A DNA stretch of 64,000 bases, taken from the NCBI RefSeq assembly GCF_002754245.1, contig NZ_PEEX01000001.1, forward strand, positions 3,080,001 to 3,144,000, in the 5' to 3' direction. Of this stretch, positions 41,764 to 50,401 are shown in pieces. This DNA is from Chryseobacterium sp. 52. GTDB lineage: Bacteria; Bacteroidota; Bacteroidia; Flavobacteriales; Weeksellaceae. The position numbers were made by a program, and so were the translations under genes. The notes beneath the pieces are model-generated. The model saw nothing but the letters and a program-made list of their open reading frames with translations, was not told the origin of the DNA and made no database searches. Each line of letters starts with the position of its first letter. Position 1 is the first letter of the stretch.

Positions 41764-42555
41764 ATGAGCAAAACAATTTTAATTACAGGTGCAGCAAGCG
41801 GTTTCGGAAAGATAGCCGCATTTGATCTTGCAAAAAAAGGACATAAAATTATCGCAACTACGCAGGTTTATCCACAGATGAGCGATTTAATTCGAGAAGC
41901 CGGTGAACAGGGAATTGAACTTACGGTTGACAAGCTGGACGTTACCAATTCACGTGACATTGCTTATATCCATCAAAAATATGATATTGATATTTTAATC
42001 AGCAATGCCGGCATCATGGAAGGGGGGCCTATCGCGGAACAGCCGTTGGAATTTATCCGTTCTATGTTTGATGTGAATGTTTTTGGAGGTTTAGAGCTTG
42101 CTCAGGGCTTTGTGAAAAAGTTTATTGAACAGAAAAAGCCGGGCAAAATAGTATTTACTACCTCGATGGGTGGATTATGGACTGTTCCGTATGTAGCAGC
42201 TTACTGCGCCTCGAAGCACGCTATGGAATCTATCGCAGAAGGTTTAAAAACTGAACTGGCTCCATTCAATATTAAAATTGCAACCTGCAATCCTGGCGTT
42301 TTTGGAACCGGGTTTAATGACAGGGGAGTGGATTCTATTTTCCGTTGGTATGATCCAAAAGTGAACTTCACTCCGAATTCTGCGTTCGATGGGGTTGCAG
42401 ATTCTCTCTTTCACCAGCTGGATCCGAAGTCTATGGCCGATGTGATTGTAAATGTAGCTTTAGATGATCAATCTGATTTCAGAAATGTACATCCAAAAGA
42501 AACTGAAGATTTTGTAAAACAGCTTCAAGCTGATGCATGGACGGCAAAAAGTTAA
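41764..42555 (+). CDS. Short-chain dehydrogenase/reductase
   Basis: 263 residues with a Rossmann fold. The cofactor motif TGAASGFGKIAA is at about 8-19, NAGIMEGG in the middle, and the catalytic Tyr-Lys is AYCASKHAME (YxxxK, about residue 146-150). TSMGG supplies the Ser. Members reduce or oxidise alcohols and ketones with NAD(P)H. The next gene begins immediately after its stop, and an AraC regulator ends the run, so the three look like one regulated unit. Confidence 0.88.
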   Translation: MSKTILITGAASGFGKIAAFDLAKKGHKIIATTQVYPQMSDLIREAGEQGIELTVDKLDVTNSRDIAYIHQKYDIDILISNAGIMEGGPIAEQPLEFIRSMFDVNVFGGLELAQGFVKKFIEQKKPGKIVFTTSMGGLWTVPYVAAYCASKHAMESIAEGLKTELAPFNIKIATCNPGVFGTGFNDRGVDSIFRWYDPKVNFTPNSAFDGVADSLFHQLDPKSMADVIVNVALDDQSDFRNVHPKETEDFVKQLQADAWTAKS

Positions 42556-42960
42556 ATGATGAGTATAATGTATGATCAGGCTGCAAAAGCGCTCAATGCA
42601 GCCATAGAAAAAGCAATATCGATCAATATTCCTGTAAGTATTGCTGTGGTAGATACGGGCGGACATCTGATGGCCCTGGCGAGGCTAGACAGTGTATATG
42701 GCGTTATTGATTTTGCAATAAAAAAAGCTAAAACGGCTGTGATGTTTGGAATTGACTGTGATGTAATGGGGACGATCATTGCCGGAGCAGATATTCATGG
42801 ATATGGTATGTTGAATTCCAATGATGGTCTTCTGACGATTGCAGGCGGAGTTGTGATCAAAGATTCTGATGGAAAGATTATCGGGGCGATAGCTTCTTCC
42901 GGAGGAACTCCTGAGCAGGATAAAGAGATTGCTGGTGCAGGTGCCGCTGTTATGACTTAA
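42556..42960 (+). CDS. GlcG/HbpS-family haem-binding-like protein
   Basis: 134 residues. The start YDQAAKALNAAIEKAISINI, the middle VAVVDTGGHLMALARLDSVYGVIDFAIKKAKTA and the C-terminal GGVVIKDSDGKIIGAIASSGGTPEQDKEIA are diagnostic of the GlcG/HbpS fold. Some members bind haem or cobalamin, others serve as subunits near oxidoreductases; function here unknown. The ATG follows the SDR stop directly with no gap, so it is translationally coupled. Confidence 0.87.
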   Translation: MMSIMYDQAAKALNAAIEKAISINIPVSIAVVDTGGHLMALARLDSVYGVIDFAIKKAKTAVMFGIDCDVMGTIIAGADIHGYGMLNSNDGLLTIAGGVVIKDSDGKIIGAIASSGGTPEQDKEIAGAGAAVMT

Positions 42961-42978
42961 ATTTCAGACATTTGTATT

Positions 42979-43782
42979 ATGGAGAGAACTTCTGAGATCA
43001 TATTCGATAAACTGGTGTATTCATGCGCCTTTGAAACATACAGAGGACATGAAGAATTTATTCCTGACCATTTTCTGGGTTTTCAATTGTCTGGTGAAAC
43101 CCATGCTTTTCATGATCAGGGAAAGACTGTTATAAAAGAAAACACAGTAGTTCTGGTCAGAAAAAATCAGTTGATCCGTACCATAAAGCAACCTGCAAAG
43201 AATGGAAAATACCAGTTTCTGGCCATTAGTCTTGACAGTGAAACACTACGCCACTATGCTGCAGAAAATAAAATAACCGGAGTTGAAAGGTTTCCGGATA
43301 ATGAAAAGCTTTTTTTTGAACCTGATGAATTTTTCAGCGGTTATTTTACTTCGCTTCTTCCGTACATTGATAAAACAAAGACAGCTACCTCAAGACTGGC
43401 TGATTTAAAGATCAAAGAAGCTATAGAGCTGATCCTTCAAAGCAATCCTGATTTTAAAAATATGCTTTTTGACTTTTCAGAGGCTTATAAAATCGATCTG
43501 AAAGAGTTTATGAATAAAAATTTTATGTTTAATGTGTCTGTAGAAACATTTGCCAGACTTACAGGCCGGAGTCTTTCGGGATTTAAGCGAGATTTTAATA
43601 AATCATTTAACACTACTCCAAAACAGTGGCTCAAAGAAAAAAGACTGGATGAAGCGTATTATCAGATCCGGCACAAAAACAAAAAACCATCTGATATTTA
43701 TCTTGAACTCGGATTTGAAAATTTATCGCATTTCTATTATTCATTTAAGCAAAAGTTTGGCCTTACAACTGCTGAAGTTTAA
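42979..43782 (+). CDS. AraC-family regulator (ExsA-N type)
   Basis: 267 residues. The N-terminal sensor domain (HEEFIPDHFLGFQLSGETHA, NTVVLVRKNQLIRT) matches the ExsA-like group. Two HTH motifs at the C terminus (SVETFARLTGRSLSGFKRDF and KPSDIYLELGFENLSHFYYS) bind DNA. It follows the haem-binding-like gene by 18 bp, so it is probably co-transcribed with the SDR gene and may control its own operon through the direct repeats at 41681-41713. Confidence 0.88.
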   Translation: MERTSEIIFDKLVYSCAFETYRGHEEFIPDHFLGFQLSGETHAFHDQGKTVIKENTVVLVRKNQLIRTIKQPAKNGKYQFLAISLDSETLRHYAAENKITGVERFPDNEKLFFEPDEFFSGYFTSLLPYIDKTKTATSRLADLKIKEAIELILQSNPDFKNMLFDFSEAYKIDLKEFMNKNFMFNVSVETFARLTGRSLSGFKRDFNKSFNTTPKQWLKEKRLDEAYYQIRHKNKKPSDIYLELGFENLSHFYYSFKQKFGLTTAEV

Positions 43783-43800
43783 AACTAAAAATCATTAAAA

Positions 43801-43832
43801 ACAAAAGGAGCAATGAATAGTTGCTCCTTTTG
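43801..43832. terminator. Bidirectional terminator
   Basis: ACAAAAGGAGCAA and TTGCTCCTTTTGT form a perfect 13-bp stem between two convergent genes. Confidence 0.85.
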
Positions 43833-43841
43833 TTCTTCTGT

Positions 43842-44918
43842 TTATGGTATTAATCTTTCAATTCTCAGTTTTTCAAACAATTCTGTAAAAGAATCTTCAG
43901 TATTCTGATACGCTGTAAACCCGGACTTTCTGCTTGCAGACATATCACACATGACTTCCAGAGGCCTTCCGAGATCCAGATCGGTATGCCATGCGGAGGC
44001 CAGTTTGTCCAGATTATCTTCTTTTAAACCATACTTTTTTGACATTTCTTTCCAGATTTGCCCCTCATGATTCAGTTCTTTTTCAAGAGGTCTCACCGTT
44101 CCGTCAAAGTCTGCAGCTTCAATTCCGAACCAGTCTGCCAGTCTTTTCCACAGCCATTTCCATCGGAACACGTCACCGTTGGCAATATTGAAGGCTTGAT
44201 TTTTTGCAGATTCTGTGGTAGAAGCCCAAACAAGTTGTTTCGCTAAAATTCTGGCATCGGTTACGTCAGAAATACCGTTCCATTGTTCAGCAGATCCCGG
44301 CCATATCAATCTCCTTCCTGTTTCTTTGCAGATACTGGCATATACCGCAAGTGTAACGCCCATATTCATCAGATTGCCTACAGCATATCCAATAACAGTA
44401 TGCGGTCTGTGAATACTCCAGGTAAAGCCATCTCTTTCCGAGGCTTTATAGACTTCATCTTCCTGTGCATAATAAAAATTGGGGAGTGGAAGCCTTGGAT
44501 GCTCTTCCCTGACTGGTGTTTCAGGAAGCTTTCCTTCTTTTGCATAGGCTTCAAAAGGTCCCAGATAATGCTTTAATCCCGTAACCAGAGCGACATGTTT
44601 TACTGATGCTTTCGGAGCCAGGACATCCAGCAGGTTTCTTACCAAAGCACTATTCACACGGATATTTTCTTCTTCTGTATCATTTCTCATCCATGTTGTA
44701 AAATAAACATGAGTAGGAGAGATCTCCTCTAAGGCCGTATGTAAGCTGTTAGTATCCAGTAAATCAGCTTTCACAGGGAGAAGTTTCGGGATATTGTTAT
44801 TAGGGGTTCTGGAAAGTCCATAAACTATCCATCCTTGTGAAATAAGTTCCCCGGCAAGATTGCTTCCCGTAATTCCAGTTGCACCGACTACCAGCGCTAT
44901 GTTTTTTCTGTTGTCCAT
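43842..44918 (-). CDS. PRISE-type SDR (progesterone 5-beta-reductase/iridoid synthase-like)
   Basis: 358 residues. The Rossmann motif VVGATGITGSNLAGELI (about 11-27) and the plant PRISE-type signature NFYYAQEDEV carry the catalytic Tyr, with THVYFTTWM and RPHTVIGYA around it. PRISE enzymes reduce enones with NAD(P)H; in bacteria the substrate is unknown. Two Crp/Fnr boxes and a -7 box lie just upstream, and the Crp/Fnr gene is the neighbour on the same strand. A bidirectional hairpin terminates it. Confidence 0.85.
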   Translation of the reverse strand: MDNRKNIALVVGATGITGSNLAGELISQGWIVYGLSRTPNNNIPKLLPVKADLLDTNSLHTALEEISPTHVYFTTWMRNDTEEENIRVNSALVRNLLDVLAPKASVKHVALVTGLKHYLGPFEAYAKEGKLPETPVREEHPRLPLPNFYYAQEDEVYKASERDGFTWSIHRPHTVIGYAVGNLMNMGVTLAVYASICKETGRRLIWPGSAEQWNGISDVTDARILAKQLVWASTTESAKNQAFNIANGDVFRWKWLWKRLADWFGIEAADFDGTVRPLEKELNHEGQIWKEMSKKYGLKEDNLDKLASAWHTDLDLGRPLEVMCDMSASRKSGFTAYQNTEDSFTELFEKLRIERLIP

Positions 44919-44937
44919 ATTTGTAAAATTTCTTCTA

Positions 44938-45005
44938 CAAAATTATAGATCGGAAAGGGCTGATACACTTGATCTGTATCAAGTGTTTTTGTTGATTCAG
45001 ATCAA
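44938..45005 (-). promoter_or_regulatory. Two FNR-type boxes and -7 box of the PRISE gene
   Basis: TTGATCTGTATCAA (44969-44982) and TTGATTCAGATCAA (44992-45005) are perfect TTGAT-N4-ATCAA palindromes with centres 23 bp apart. The -7 box TAATTTTG is at 44938-44945. The near box is centred 37.5 bp from the last base of the -7 box. The far box runs into the stop of the Crp/Fnr gene. Confidence 0.7.
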
Positions 45006-45583
45006 GTATTAAGCGACCATTTTTTGCGTATCCGGCTTACAGTTTCGGGTGCAAGTCCCAGATATGAGGCAATAAGATTATGGGGAACTTTTTTGATGAT
45101 TTCCGGATTTCGCAGCGCAAACTGCATATACTTTTCTTCTGCCGTAAAACTGTTGGATACCATCAGTCTGTAGTCTTTCGTGACAAGACTGTTCTGATAG
45201 AGAATCCTGAAATAGCGGTCCATAACAGGGATTTCAAGCATGAGTCTTTCGTAATCATCCAAAGTGATCATCAGGACTTCCGTTTCTTCTACCGCATCAA
45301 TATTCAACACTGCTTTTTCCTGATTGATAAAACTGTTGAAATCAGAGGTCCACCATCCTTCGAATGCAAACATATTGATATGCTCATTTCCTTTTTCGTC
45401 CGAAGTATATGATTTGAGCAATCCTTTGCTGACAAATGACAGACACTTGCAAATTTCACCTTCCTGCAGCAGATATTGCTTTTTGCGTAATTTTTTATAC
45501 GTGAAAAATGTCTGGATCTGATTGCTCTGTTCTTCAGGAAGATCAACTTTGTTTTGTATATGGGAAAGAAGGAGGTCAAACAT
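45002..45583 (-). CDS. Crp/Fnr-family transcriptional regulator (3 of 4)
   Basis: 193 residues. A beta-roll (KKQYLLQEGEICKCLSFVSKGLLKSY) and a winged helix (LIASYLGLAPETVSRIRKKW). The recognition helix ETVSR suits TTGAT-type half-sites. No FNR cysteine cluster is seen. It reads directly into the PRISE gene, and the two FNR-type boxes at its end make that gene the likely target. It follows the DUF296 gene by about 48 bp, so it may be part of a longer transcript from 46969. Confidence 0.9.
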   Translation of the reverse strand: MFDLLLSHIQNKVDLPEEQSNQIQTFFTYKKLRKKQYLLQEGEICKCLSFVSKGLLKSYTSDEKGNEHINMFAFEGWWTSDFNSFINQEKAVLNIDAVEETEVLMITLDDYERLMLEIPVMDRYFRILYQNSLVTKDYRLMVSNSFTAEEKYMQFALRNPEIIKKVPHNLIASYLGLAPETVSRIRKKWSLNT

Positions 45584-45631
45584 TATGAAAATATATAATC
45601 AAAAATACTACTTTCAAAGCAGTCTGTTATT

Positions 45632-46087
45632 TCATTTTTCAAAATCATAGAAATTAATCCCCACTTCTTCATTTTTCACTTTTACAACTCTGGTATTCAG
45701 CGGATAGAAAATGAATTCTCCTGCGCCCCGGATCTTGGCATCCAAAAGATGTCCGGCCAAAGCGGTATAATCTTCTCTTCCTAAAGTAATATGTAAATGG
45801 AGGGTTGGTTTTCCTTCTATTTCAGAGATATTTCCGGAAATTTGGGTCACTTCCATCTGTTCTTTAAAAGTTTTGTCCACATATTTTTTATCAGAAGGTT
45901 TGAAAAAACGCAATGTAGCTTCATCTACTGCGCCGATACCTGTAACTTCTCCAGCCTGAATATTTTGACTTTTAATAAAATCAGTTAAGGCATCAACAAT
46001 ACTGGATCCATCTTTAACACTTACAATATAGATAGGGTCAACTTTTCTTGCAGACCAATTATTTCCCTTAAAATTTTGTGATTCCAT
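45632..46087 (-). CDS. PPC/DUF296 domain protein
   Basis: 151 residues. KVDPIYIVSVKDGSSIVDALTDFI, GAVDEATLRFF and the conserved core LHLHITLGREDYTALAGHLLDA define the PPC (plant and prokaryote conserved, DUF296) domain. The histidine pair and RGAGEF are well kept. Bacterial versions are trimeric; their role is unknown and DNA binding is known only from plant AT-hook relatives. It lies between the dehydrogenase and Crp/Fnr genes on the same strand. Confidence 0.85.
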   Translation of the reverse strand: MESQNFKGNNWSARKVDPIYIVSVKDGSSIVDALTDFIKSQNIQAGEVTGIGAVDEATLRFFKPSDKKYVDKTFKEQMEVTQISGNISEIEGKPTLHLHITLGREDYTALAGHLLDAKIRGAGEFIFYPLNTRVVKVKNEEVGINFYDFEK

Positions 46088-46123
46088 AGTATTTGCAGCT
46101 AAAAATCAATTCTTTTTAATGTT

Positions 46124-46969
46124 TTATTTTTTCAGATAATTAATAATACCGATTACATCATCTTTACCGAAACCTGCATCATGTGCAGCCTGATAGGTTT
46201 CACCCAAAACCTTAGACAAAGGAAAATCAGCACCTGCATTTTTGGCCAGCAGAATATCTTTCAACATGAGATCTAATCCAAAAGCAGGATCATACTGATT
46301 ATTGATCAGCATAGGAGTTTTTACTTTGGTAGCTCCGCTTCCGCTGGCACTTTCATTAATGATTTCTAGCATTGCAGTACGTTCAATTCCCAGTTGGTCA
46401 GCAAGCAGAACGGTTTCTGCCAATCCCTGATAAATAGCAGACAGGAAATAATTAATAGACAGCTTTCCTGCAATTCCTTTTCCGTTTTCACCCAAATGCT
46501 TTACTGCTTTTCCAAGCTTAGAAAGATAAGGCATTGCACGTTGCAGGTCTTTTTCCTCACCACCAGCCATAATAATCAAAGTGCCTTCTGCAGCCGGCAT
46601 TGTACTTCCTGCTACCGGAGCATCAATAAAAGAAGCCTCTTTTATTTTGACAGCGCCTGCCAGTTCACCGGTGACCTGTGGAGAAATGGTACTCATATCT
46701 ATAAAAAGTTTTCCACTGATATCCAGTTTTAAAACCTCTCCATACACTGCTTTCGCGGCATGATCATCAGTAAGCATGGTAAAAATAATACTGCTGTTCT
46801 GAACCAAATCCGCAATTTGAGTATAAACGGTTGATTTGTCTTTAAAATCTTCAGCTTTTTCAGAGGATCTGTTGTAAACCGAAAGTGGAAATCTCGCTTT
46901 TTCAAGGTTTTTAGCCATAGGATGACCCATATTTCCTAATCCAATGAATCCTATTTTTTCTGTCTCCAT
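46124..46969 (-). CDS. NAD(P)-dependent beta-hydroxyacid dehydrogenase
   Basis: 281 residues. The N-terminal Rossmann motif GFIGLGNMGHPMAKNLEKA (about 7-25), FIDMSTISPQ and DAPVAGSTMPAAEGTLIIMAGG are typical of 3-hydroxyisobutyrate dehydrogenase-like enzymes, with the catalytic Lys in GIAGKLSINYFL (about residue 166). Substrate cannot be fixed from sequence (3-hydroxyisobutyrate, tartronate semialdehyde or succinic semialdehyde are options). It heads a minus-strand run with DUF296 and Crp/Fnr. Confidence 0.87.
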   Translation of the reverse strand: METEKIGFIGLGNMGHPMAKNLEKARFPLSVYNRSSEKAEDFKDKSTVYTQIADLVQNSSIIFTMLTDDHAAKAVYGEVLKLDISGKLFIDMSTISPQVTGELAGAVKIKEASFIDAPVAGSTMPAAEGTLIIMAGGEEKDLQRAMPYLSKLGKAVKHLGENGKGIAGKLSINYFLSAIYQGLAETVLLADQLGIERTAMLEIINESASGSGATKVKTPMLINNQYDPAFGLDLMLKDILLAKNAGADFPLSKVLGETYQAAHDAGFGKDDVIGIINYLKK

Positions 46970-47227
46970 TTTTTATTTTTTCAATTATAATTAAGTAACG
47001 GCTTCCTTAGTATGGTAAAGCCAAAGAATGTGATTGAAGAATTAACTATATACAATTGAGGTTTGATATAGCTTTTCCTGTTTTATTCTATATCAAAAAA
47101 TTGACCAAAACAAACCTTTTCACATTAAAGTTATATGATATTTTTAATGACTTATTTCTGAAATATTTTTTCGAATAAACTTTTAAAACCGGTAAAACTT
47201 GCTGAAATTTGCAGCAAATAAAAATCA

Positions 47228-47860
47228 ATGAAGGTCATAGACATCGAAAACTGGAACAGAAAAGAACATTTTGAGTTTTTTTCAAAAATGAATAGCCCAT
47301 ACTTTGGATTTACCACTGAAGTTGACTGTACAATCGCTTATGCTCAGGCAAAGGAAAACGGACATTCATTTTTTGCGGCTTATCTCCATAAGTCTATGGT
47401 AGCAGTAAATGCGGTAGATGAAATGAAACTGAGGATCTTAGACGGGCAGGTTGTTTTGTATGATGCTATTCATGCAGGAACTACCATTGGAAGGGAAGAT
47501 GGAACTTTTGGCTTTGCATTCATCCCTTTTTCTAAAGATTTTAATGTATTTAATGCAGTGATGCAGGAGGAAATAGAGGCTGTAAAACAAACTTCCGGAC
47601 TCAGGATCACTAATGGAGAACTGGGGAAAGACCTGGTGAGACATTCAACAATTCCATGGAATTCTTTCAGTGCTCTGCTGCATCCTACCAGTTTTAACAA
47701 CTCGGAATCTGTTCCAAAAATCACATTTGGAAAATTCAATAGCCGCGACGGTAAAAAGTATCTTCCGGTTTCAATAGAGGCTCATCACGGACTGGCAGAC
47801 GGGATTCATATCGCGAGATATCTGGAGGAGTTTCAGAAACAACTGAACACGGTACTATAA
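47228..47860 (+). CDS. Chloramphenicol acetyltransferase homolog (CatA type)
   Basis: 210 residues. The catalytic motif HHxxxDG appears as AHHGLADGIH (about residues 185-194), and NSPYFGFTTEVD and KNGHSFFAAYLHKSMVAVNA-like segments are typical of trimeric CatA. It would acetylate chloramphenicol or a related hydroxyl substrate with acetyl-CoA. Chromosomal copies are common in Chryseobacterium-type genomes, and resistance is not shown. It is a single gene with its own terminator. Confidence 0.85.
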   Translation: MKVIDIENWNRKEHFEFFSKMNSPYFGFTTEVDCTIAYAQAKENGHSFFAAYLHKSMVAVNAVDEMKLRILDGQVVLYDAIHAGTTIGREDGTFGFAFIPFSKDFNVFNAVMQEEIEAVKQTSGLRITNGELGKDLVRHSTIPWNSFSALLHPTSFNNSESVPKITFGKFNSRDGKKYLPVSIEAHHGLADGIHIARYLEEFQKQLNTVL

Positions 47861-47872
47861 ATTCTAAGCTCT

Positions 47873-47902
47873 CTTTACGGAAAACCGTAAGAATTTTTTT
47901 TC
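47873..47902 (+). terminator. Terminator of the acetyltransferase gene
   Basis: TTACGG and CCGTAA arms around AAAA, followed by a T-run, about 15 bp past the stop. Confidence 0.65.
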
Positions 47903-47911
47903 GATTGTTCC

Positions 47912-47919
47912 TATTTTTG
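47912..47919 (+). promoter_or_regulatory. -7 box TATTTTTG of the defence-like operon
   Basis: TATTTTTG fits TAnnTTTG and lies 79 bp before the first gene of the island; no clear -33 element. Confidence 0.45.
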
Positions 47920-47998
47920 AGTGTATAATATTGTTATATTAGATCGTTGATTTTACCATCAATACAAACTAATAAACCAATAACTCAATCTATTTAAG

Positions 47999-48889
47999 AT
48001 GACCAATTTTGAAAATTCAGACTTGCAGGTTGTTACGACCAAATCCAGGGCAGATAAAGCAATTAATTCACTAAAAGGCCTTCTTTTAGGAATTATTTCA
48101 GATGATGTAATTGACGTCAAAGAAATGGATGAGCTTAGATTATGGGCAAAAGATCATTACGACCTGGTCCATAGGAATCCTTTCCGCGAATTCATGCTTT
48201 TGATTGAAAATACAGCCTCTAATGAAATACCTGCGAAAGAAGCTGTAGAAGACCTGTATTGGCTGTGTCAGAAATATGAGCATGGCAGCATTTACTATGA
48301 TGGAATTACCTCTGATCTGCAGCTGCTGCAAGGGATTTTTCATGGCATTCTGGCAGACGGTGTTTTAAATGATGATGAAATTTTCAAGCTTCATGAATGG
48401 CTTTCAGAAAATGAACATTTAAACTCCTATTATCCGTATGATGAAATCAGAAGTCTGGTATTGTCCATTGTTGCAGATAAAATAATTGATGAAGAGGAAA
48501 GAACCGTCCTTACCGCTTTTATGAAGCAGTTTGTTGAGTTAAAGAATACTGATATTGCTGCCAAAATAGACCGGGATACCGCAGAGGTAAATATTTCCGG
48601 TATTTGTGCCGTAGATCCTGAAATTATCTTTGAAAACAAAACATTCTGCATTACAGGAATCTTAAGCAGGGGAAGCCGCAGTGAGTTGCAGCAGGCTATT
48701 CAGGATAAAGGTGGAGTTCCTGTCAACACTATTTCCAGAAAAACTGATTATCTTATCATAGGTGATACGAATAACGCCTGTTGGAGCTATTCCTGCTATG
48801 GGAGAAAGGTAGAAAAAGCACTTGGCCTTAGAAAAGAAGGACATACCATTGTGATGGTCCACGAGTTTGATGTTTTTGACGCCATTTGA
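47999..48889 (+). CDS. TerB-like repeat protein with C-terminal BRCT domain
   Basis: 296 residues. The first two thirds hold three TerB-like helical repeats, each with an acidic loop: LLLGIISDDVIDVKEMDEL (about 27-45), GIFHGILADGVLNDDEIFKL (about 112-131) and LVLSIVADKIIDEEERTVL (about 156-174). The last third is a BRCT domain like that of NAD ligases (KTFCITGILSRGSRSELQQA then DYLIIGD). BRCT domains bind phosphates or DNA ends. It is the first gene of a four-gene set with SngA-, SngB- and SngC-like genes, with 48 bp to the next. A possible sensor of DNA in the defence set; that role is inference. Confidence 0.75.
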   Translation: MTNFENSDLQVVTTKSRADKAINSLKGLLLGIISDDVIDVKEMDELRLWAKDHYDLVHRNPFREFMLLIENTASNEIPAKEAVEDLYWLCQKYEHGSIYYDGITSDLQLLQGIFHGILADGVLNDDEIFKLHEWLSENEHLNSYYPYDEIRSLVLSIVADKIIDEEERTVLTAFMKQFVELKNTDIAAKIDRDTAEVNISGICAVDPEIIFENKTFCITGILSRGSRSELQQAIQDKGGVPVNTISRKTDYLIIGDTNNACWSYSCYGRKVEKALGLRKEGHTIVMVHEFDVFDAI

Positions 48890-48937
48890 AGAGAGACTGT
48901 AACCGAAAATTTTCCCACCATAAATATTGATGAAATT

Positions 48938-50401
48938 ATGCAGAATGAACATCATGACGACTCCATAATTGATGTGTCCGGAAACAGAGATATTCCGATT
49001 GATTTTGGACCAAATCTTCGTACGGAAGAACTTATCCCTGAAAATACGCCACCACCTCAGTATGATCCTGAAGGCTGGAAAATAGGAAAAAAATACATCA
49101 GAAAACTCAGTTTAAACCATGAACAGACTGCTATGCTGGACAGATTGTGGTTTGCTGATAATGTTTTCAATGAAATTGAATATTGCAGGATACAGATATT
49201 AAAACAGTTTTTAAGAGCGGTAGAATATCTTCATACTTCCTGTATTCCTGTCAATAAATCGTATGCCACCGTTATTGAGGAACTGTCGGAAATTATTGTT
49301 TGTCTGCAGTACAATTACAGAAAAGAGAGCCTGAATTACAGGTATACATATGATGCGGTTCAGACGGAAATTTTCAATCATATTTTGAAATGTTGTGAAA
49401 ATAATGTCAGGGAGGTTTATGGGATCAAAAGAAAAATCAATACAGATTTTAATTATCCTAATCCTGATATTCTTCATCAATACAACAGAAAAATAGTTTC
49501 GAAGCTTGAAGTTTTTCTTACTGAAAACCAGCACCAGATCCTGGATGCCGATCACAGAACAAATATCATTCTGAATGAAAACAATACCGGACGCTGGAAA
49601 ACAAAATTTGAAACCATTAAAGAAGATTATTCCAATTCTATAGCTTTTGAAAGAGAAATTTCCAGACTGGCGGAGGTTAATATTAAAAATCCTTCTCAGG
49701 ATATGATCTTTTTTGAGGCTTCAAAATTTGTGGCAAAGTATGACAAAATAGGTGCGCTCAAATTTTATCTCCATTATGTTGATAAAGATCTGAACTCTTC
49801 AAAATCTGACAAAAAACAGCTTACCAAGAATATTCAGAAGAGTCTTTTCACAACAACTGAACAGCTTAATGATTTTGAAAAGATCCTGAACGAATTGATG
49901 CTTACCAGAGATCTTGCAAAAGCCCTTGAAAAATCTGCTCAGCTCTATCTTCCGAAGAGAAAGAAGATTGTCATAGACCCGGATGCAGTGGAAAATGTTC
50001 AAAAACAGCATTCCGGAACTGTAGCCTTACTGGAAGAGTACCTTAAAGATGATGAAGCAGAAAATAGCTCCATCAGAACAGAGGAGCCGGATGAAGAGGA
50101 GGAATTGATGATTAATATTAGTTATCAAAATACTGAAATCAAAACTCAAAAATATCTTGAAGACCTGAAATTATCCGATATTCAGCAGGAGATTTTGGAA
50201 TTGTTTGAAAAGCAGAGCTTTAATATACCTCAAAGTGAAATGGCTGTGTTTTTACAGTCTAAAAATTTGTTCATGGGGTCCACAATTGATTCCATCAATG
50301 ATCTCTGTTTTGAAACCCTTGATGACATCCTTATTGAAGAAGAGGATGAATATTTTACCATTAATACTGATTATTATAAAAAACTATTAAACAATGATTG
50401 A
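48938..50401 (+). CDS. TerB-N/TerB-C protein, Shango SngA-like
   Basis: 487 residues. After an acidic leader, a TerB-N-like region (KIGKKYIRKLSLNHEQTAML, FADNVFNEIEYC) runs to about residue 170. A helical middle follows. The C-terminal 90 residues (LSDIQQEILELFEKQSFNIP, GSTIDSINDLCFETLDDILI) match the TerB-C domain found beside P-loop ATPases and helicases. TerB proteins are linked to tellurite and phage responses at the membrane or DNA. In the published Shango defence system a TerB-type protein, an ATPase and a helicase work together. This gene overlaps the ATPase gene by 8 bp. Confidence 0.72.
   Translation: MQNEHHDDSIIDVSGNRDIPIDFGPNLRTEELIPENTPPPQYDPEGWKIGKKYIRKLSLNHEQTAMLDRLWFADNVFNEIEYCRIQILKQFLRAVEYLHTSCIPVNKSYATVIEELSEIIVCLQYNYRKESLNYRYTYDAVQTEIFNHILKCCENNVREVYGIKRKINTDFNYPNPDILHQYNRKIVSKLEVFLTENQHQILDADHRTNIILNENNTGRWKTKFETIKEDYSNSIAFEREISRLAEVNIKNPSQDMIFFEASKFVAKYDKIGALKFYLHYVDKDLNSSKSDKKQLTKNIQKSLFTTTEQLNDFEKILNELMLTRDLAKALEKSAQLYLPKRKKIVIDPDAVENVQKQHSGTVALLEEYLKDDEAENSSIRTEEPDEEEELMINISYQNTEIKTQKYLEDLKLSDIQQEILELFEKQSFNIPQSEMAVFLQSKNLFMGSTIDSINDLCFETLDDILIEEEDEYFTINTDYYKKLLNND

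Noticed and set aside
47228..47860. Mobile resistance cassette around the chloramphenicol acetyltransferase
   Set aside because: No integrase, attC-like site or flanking repeats; base composition is like its neighbours.
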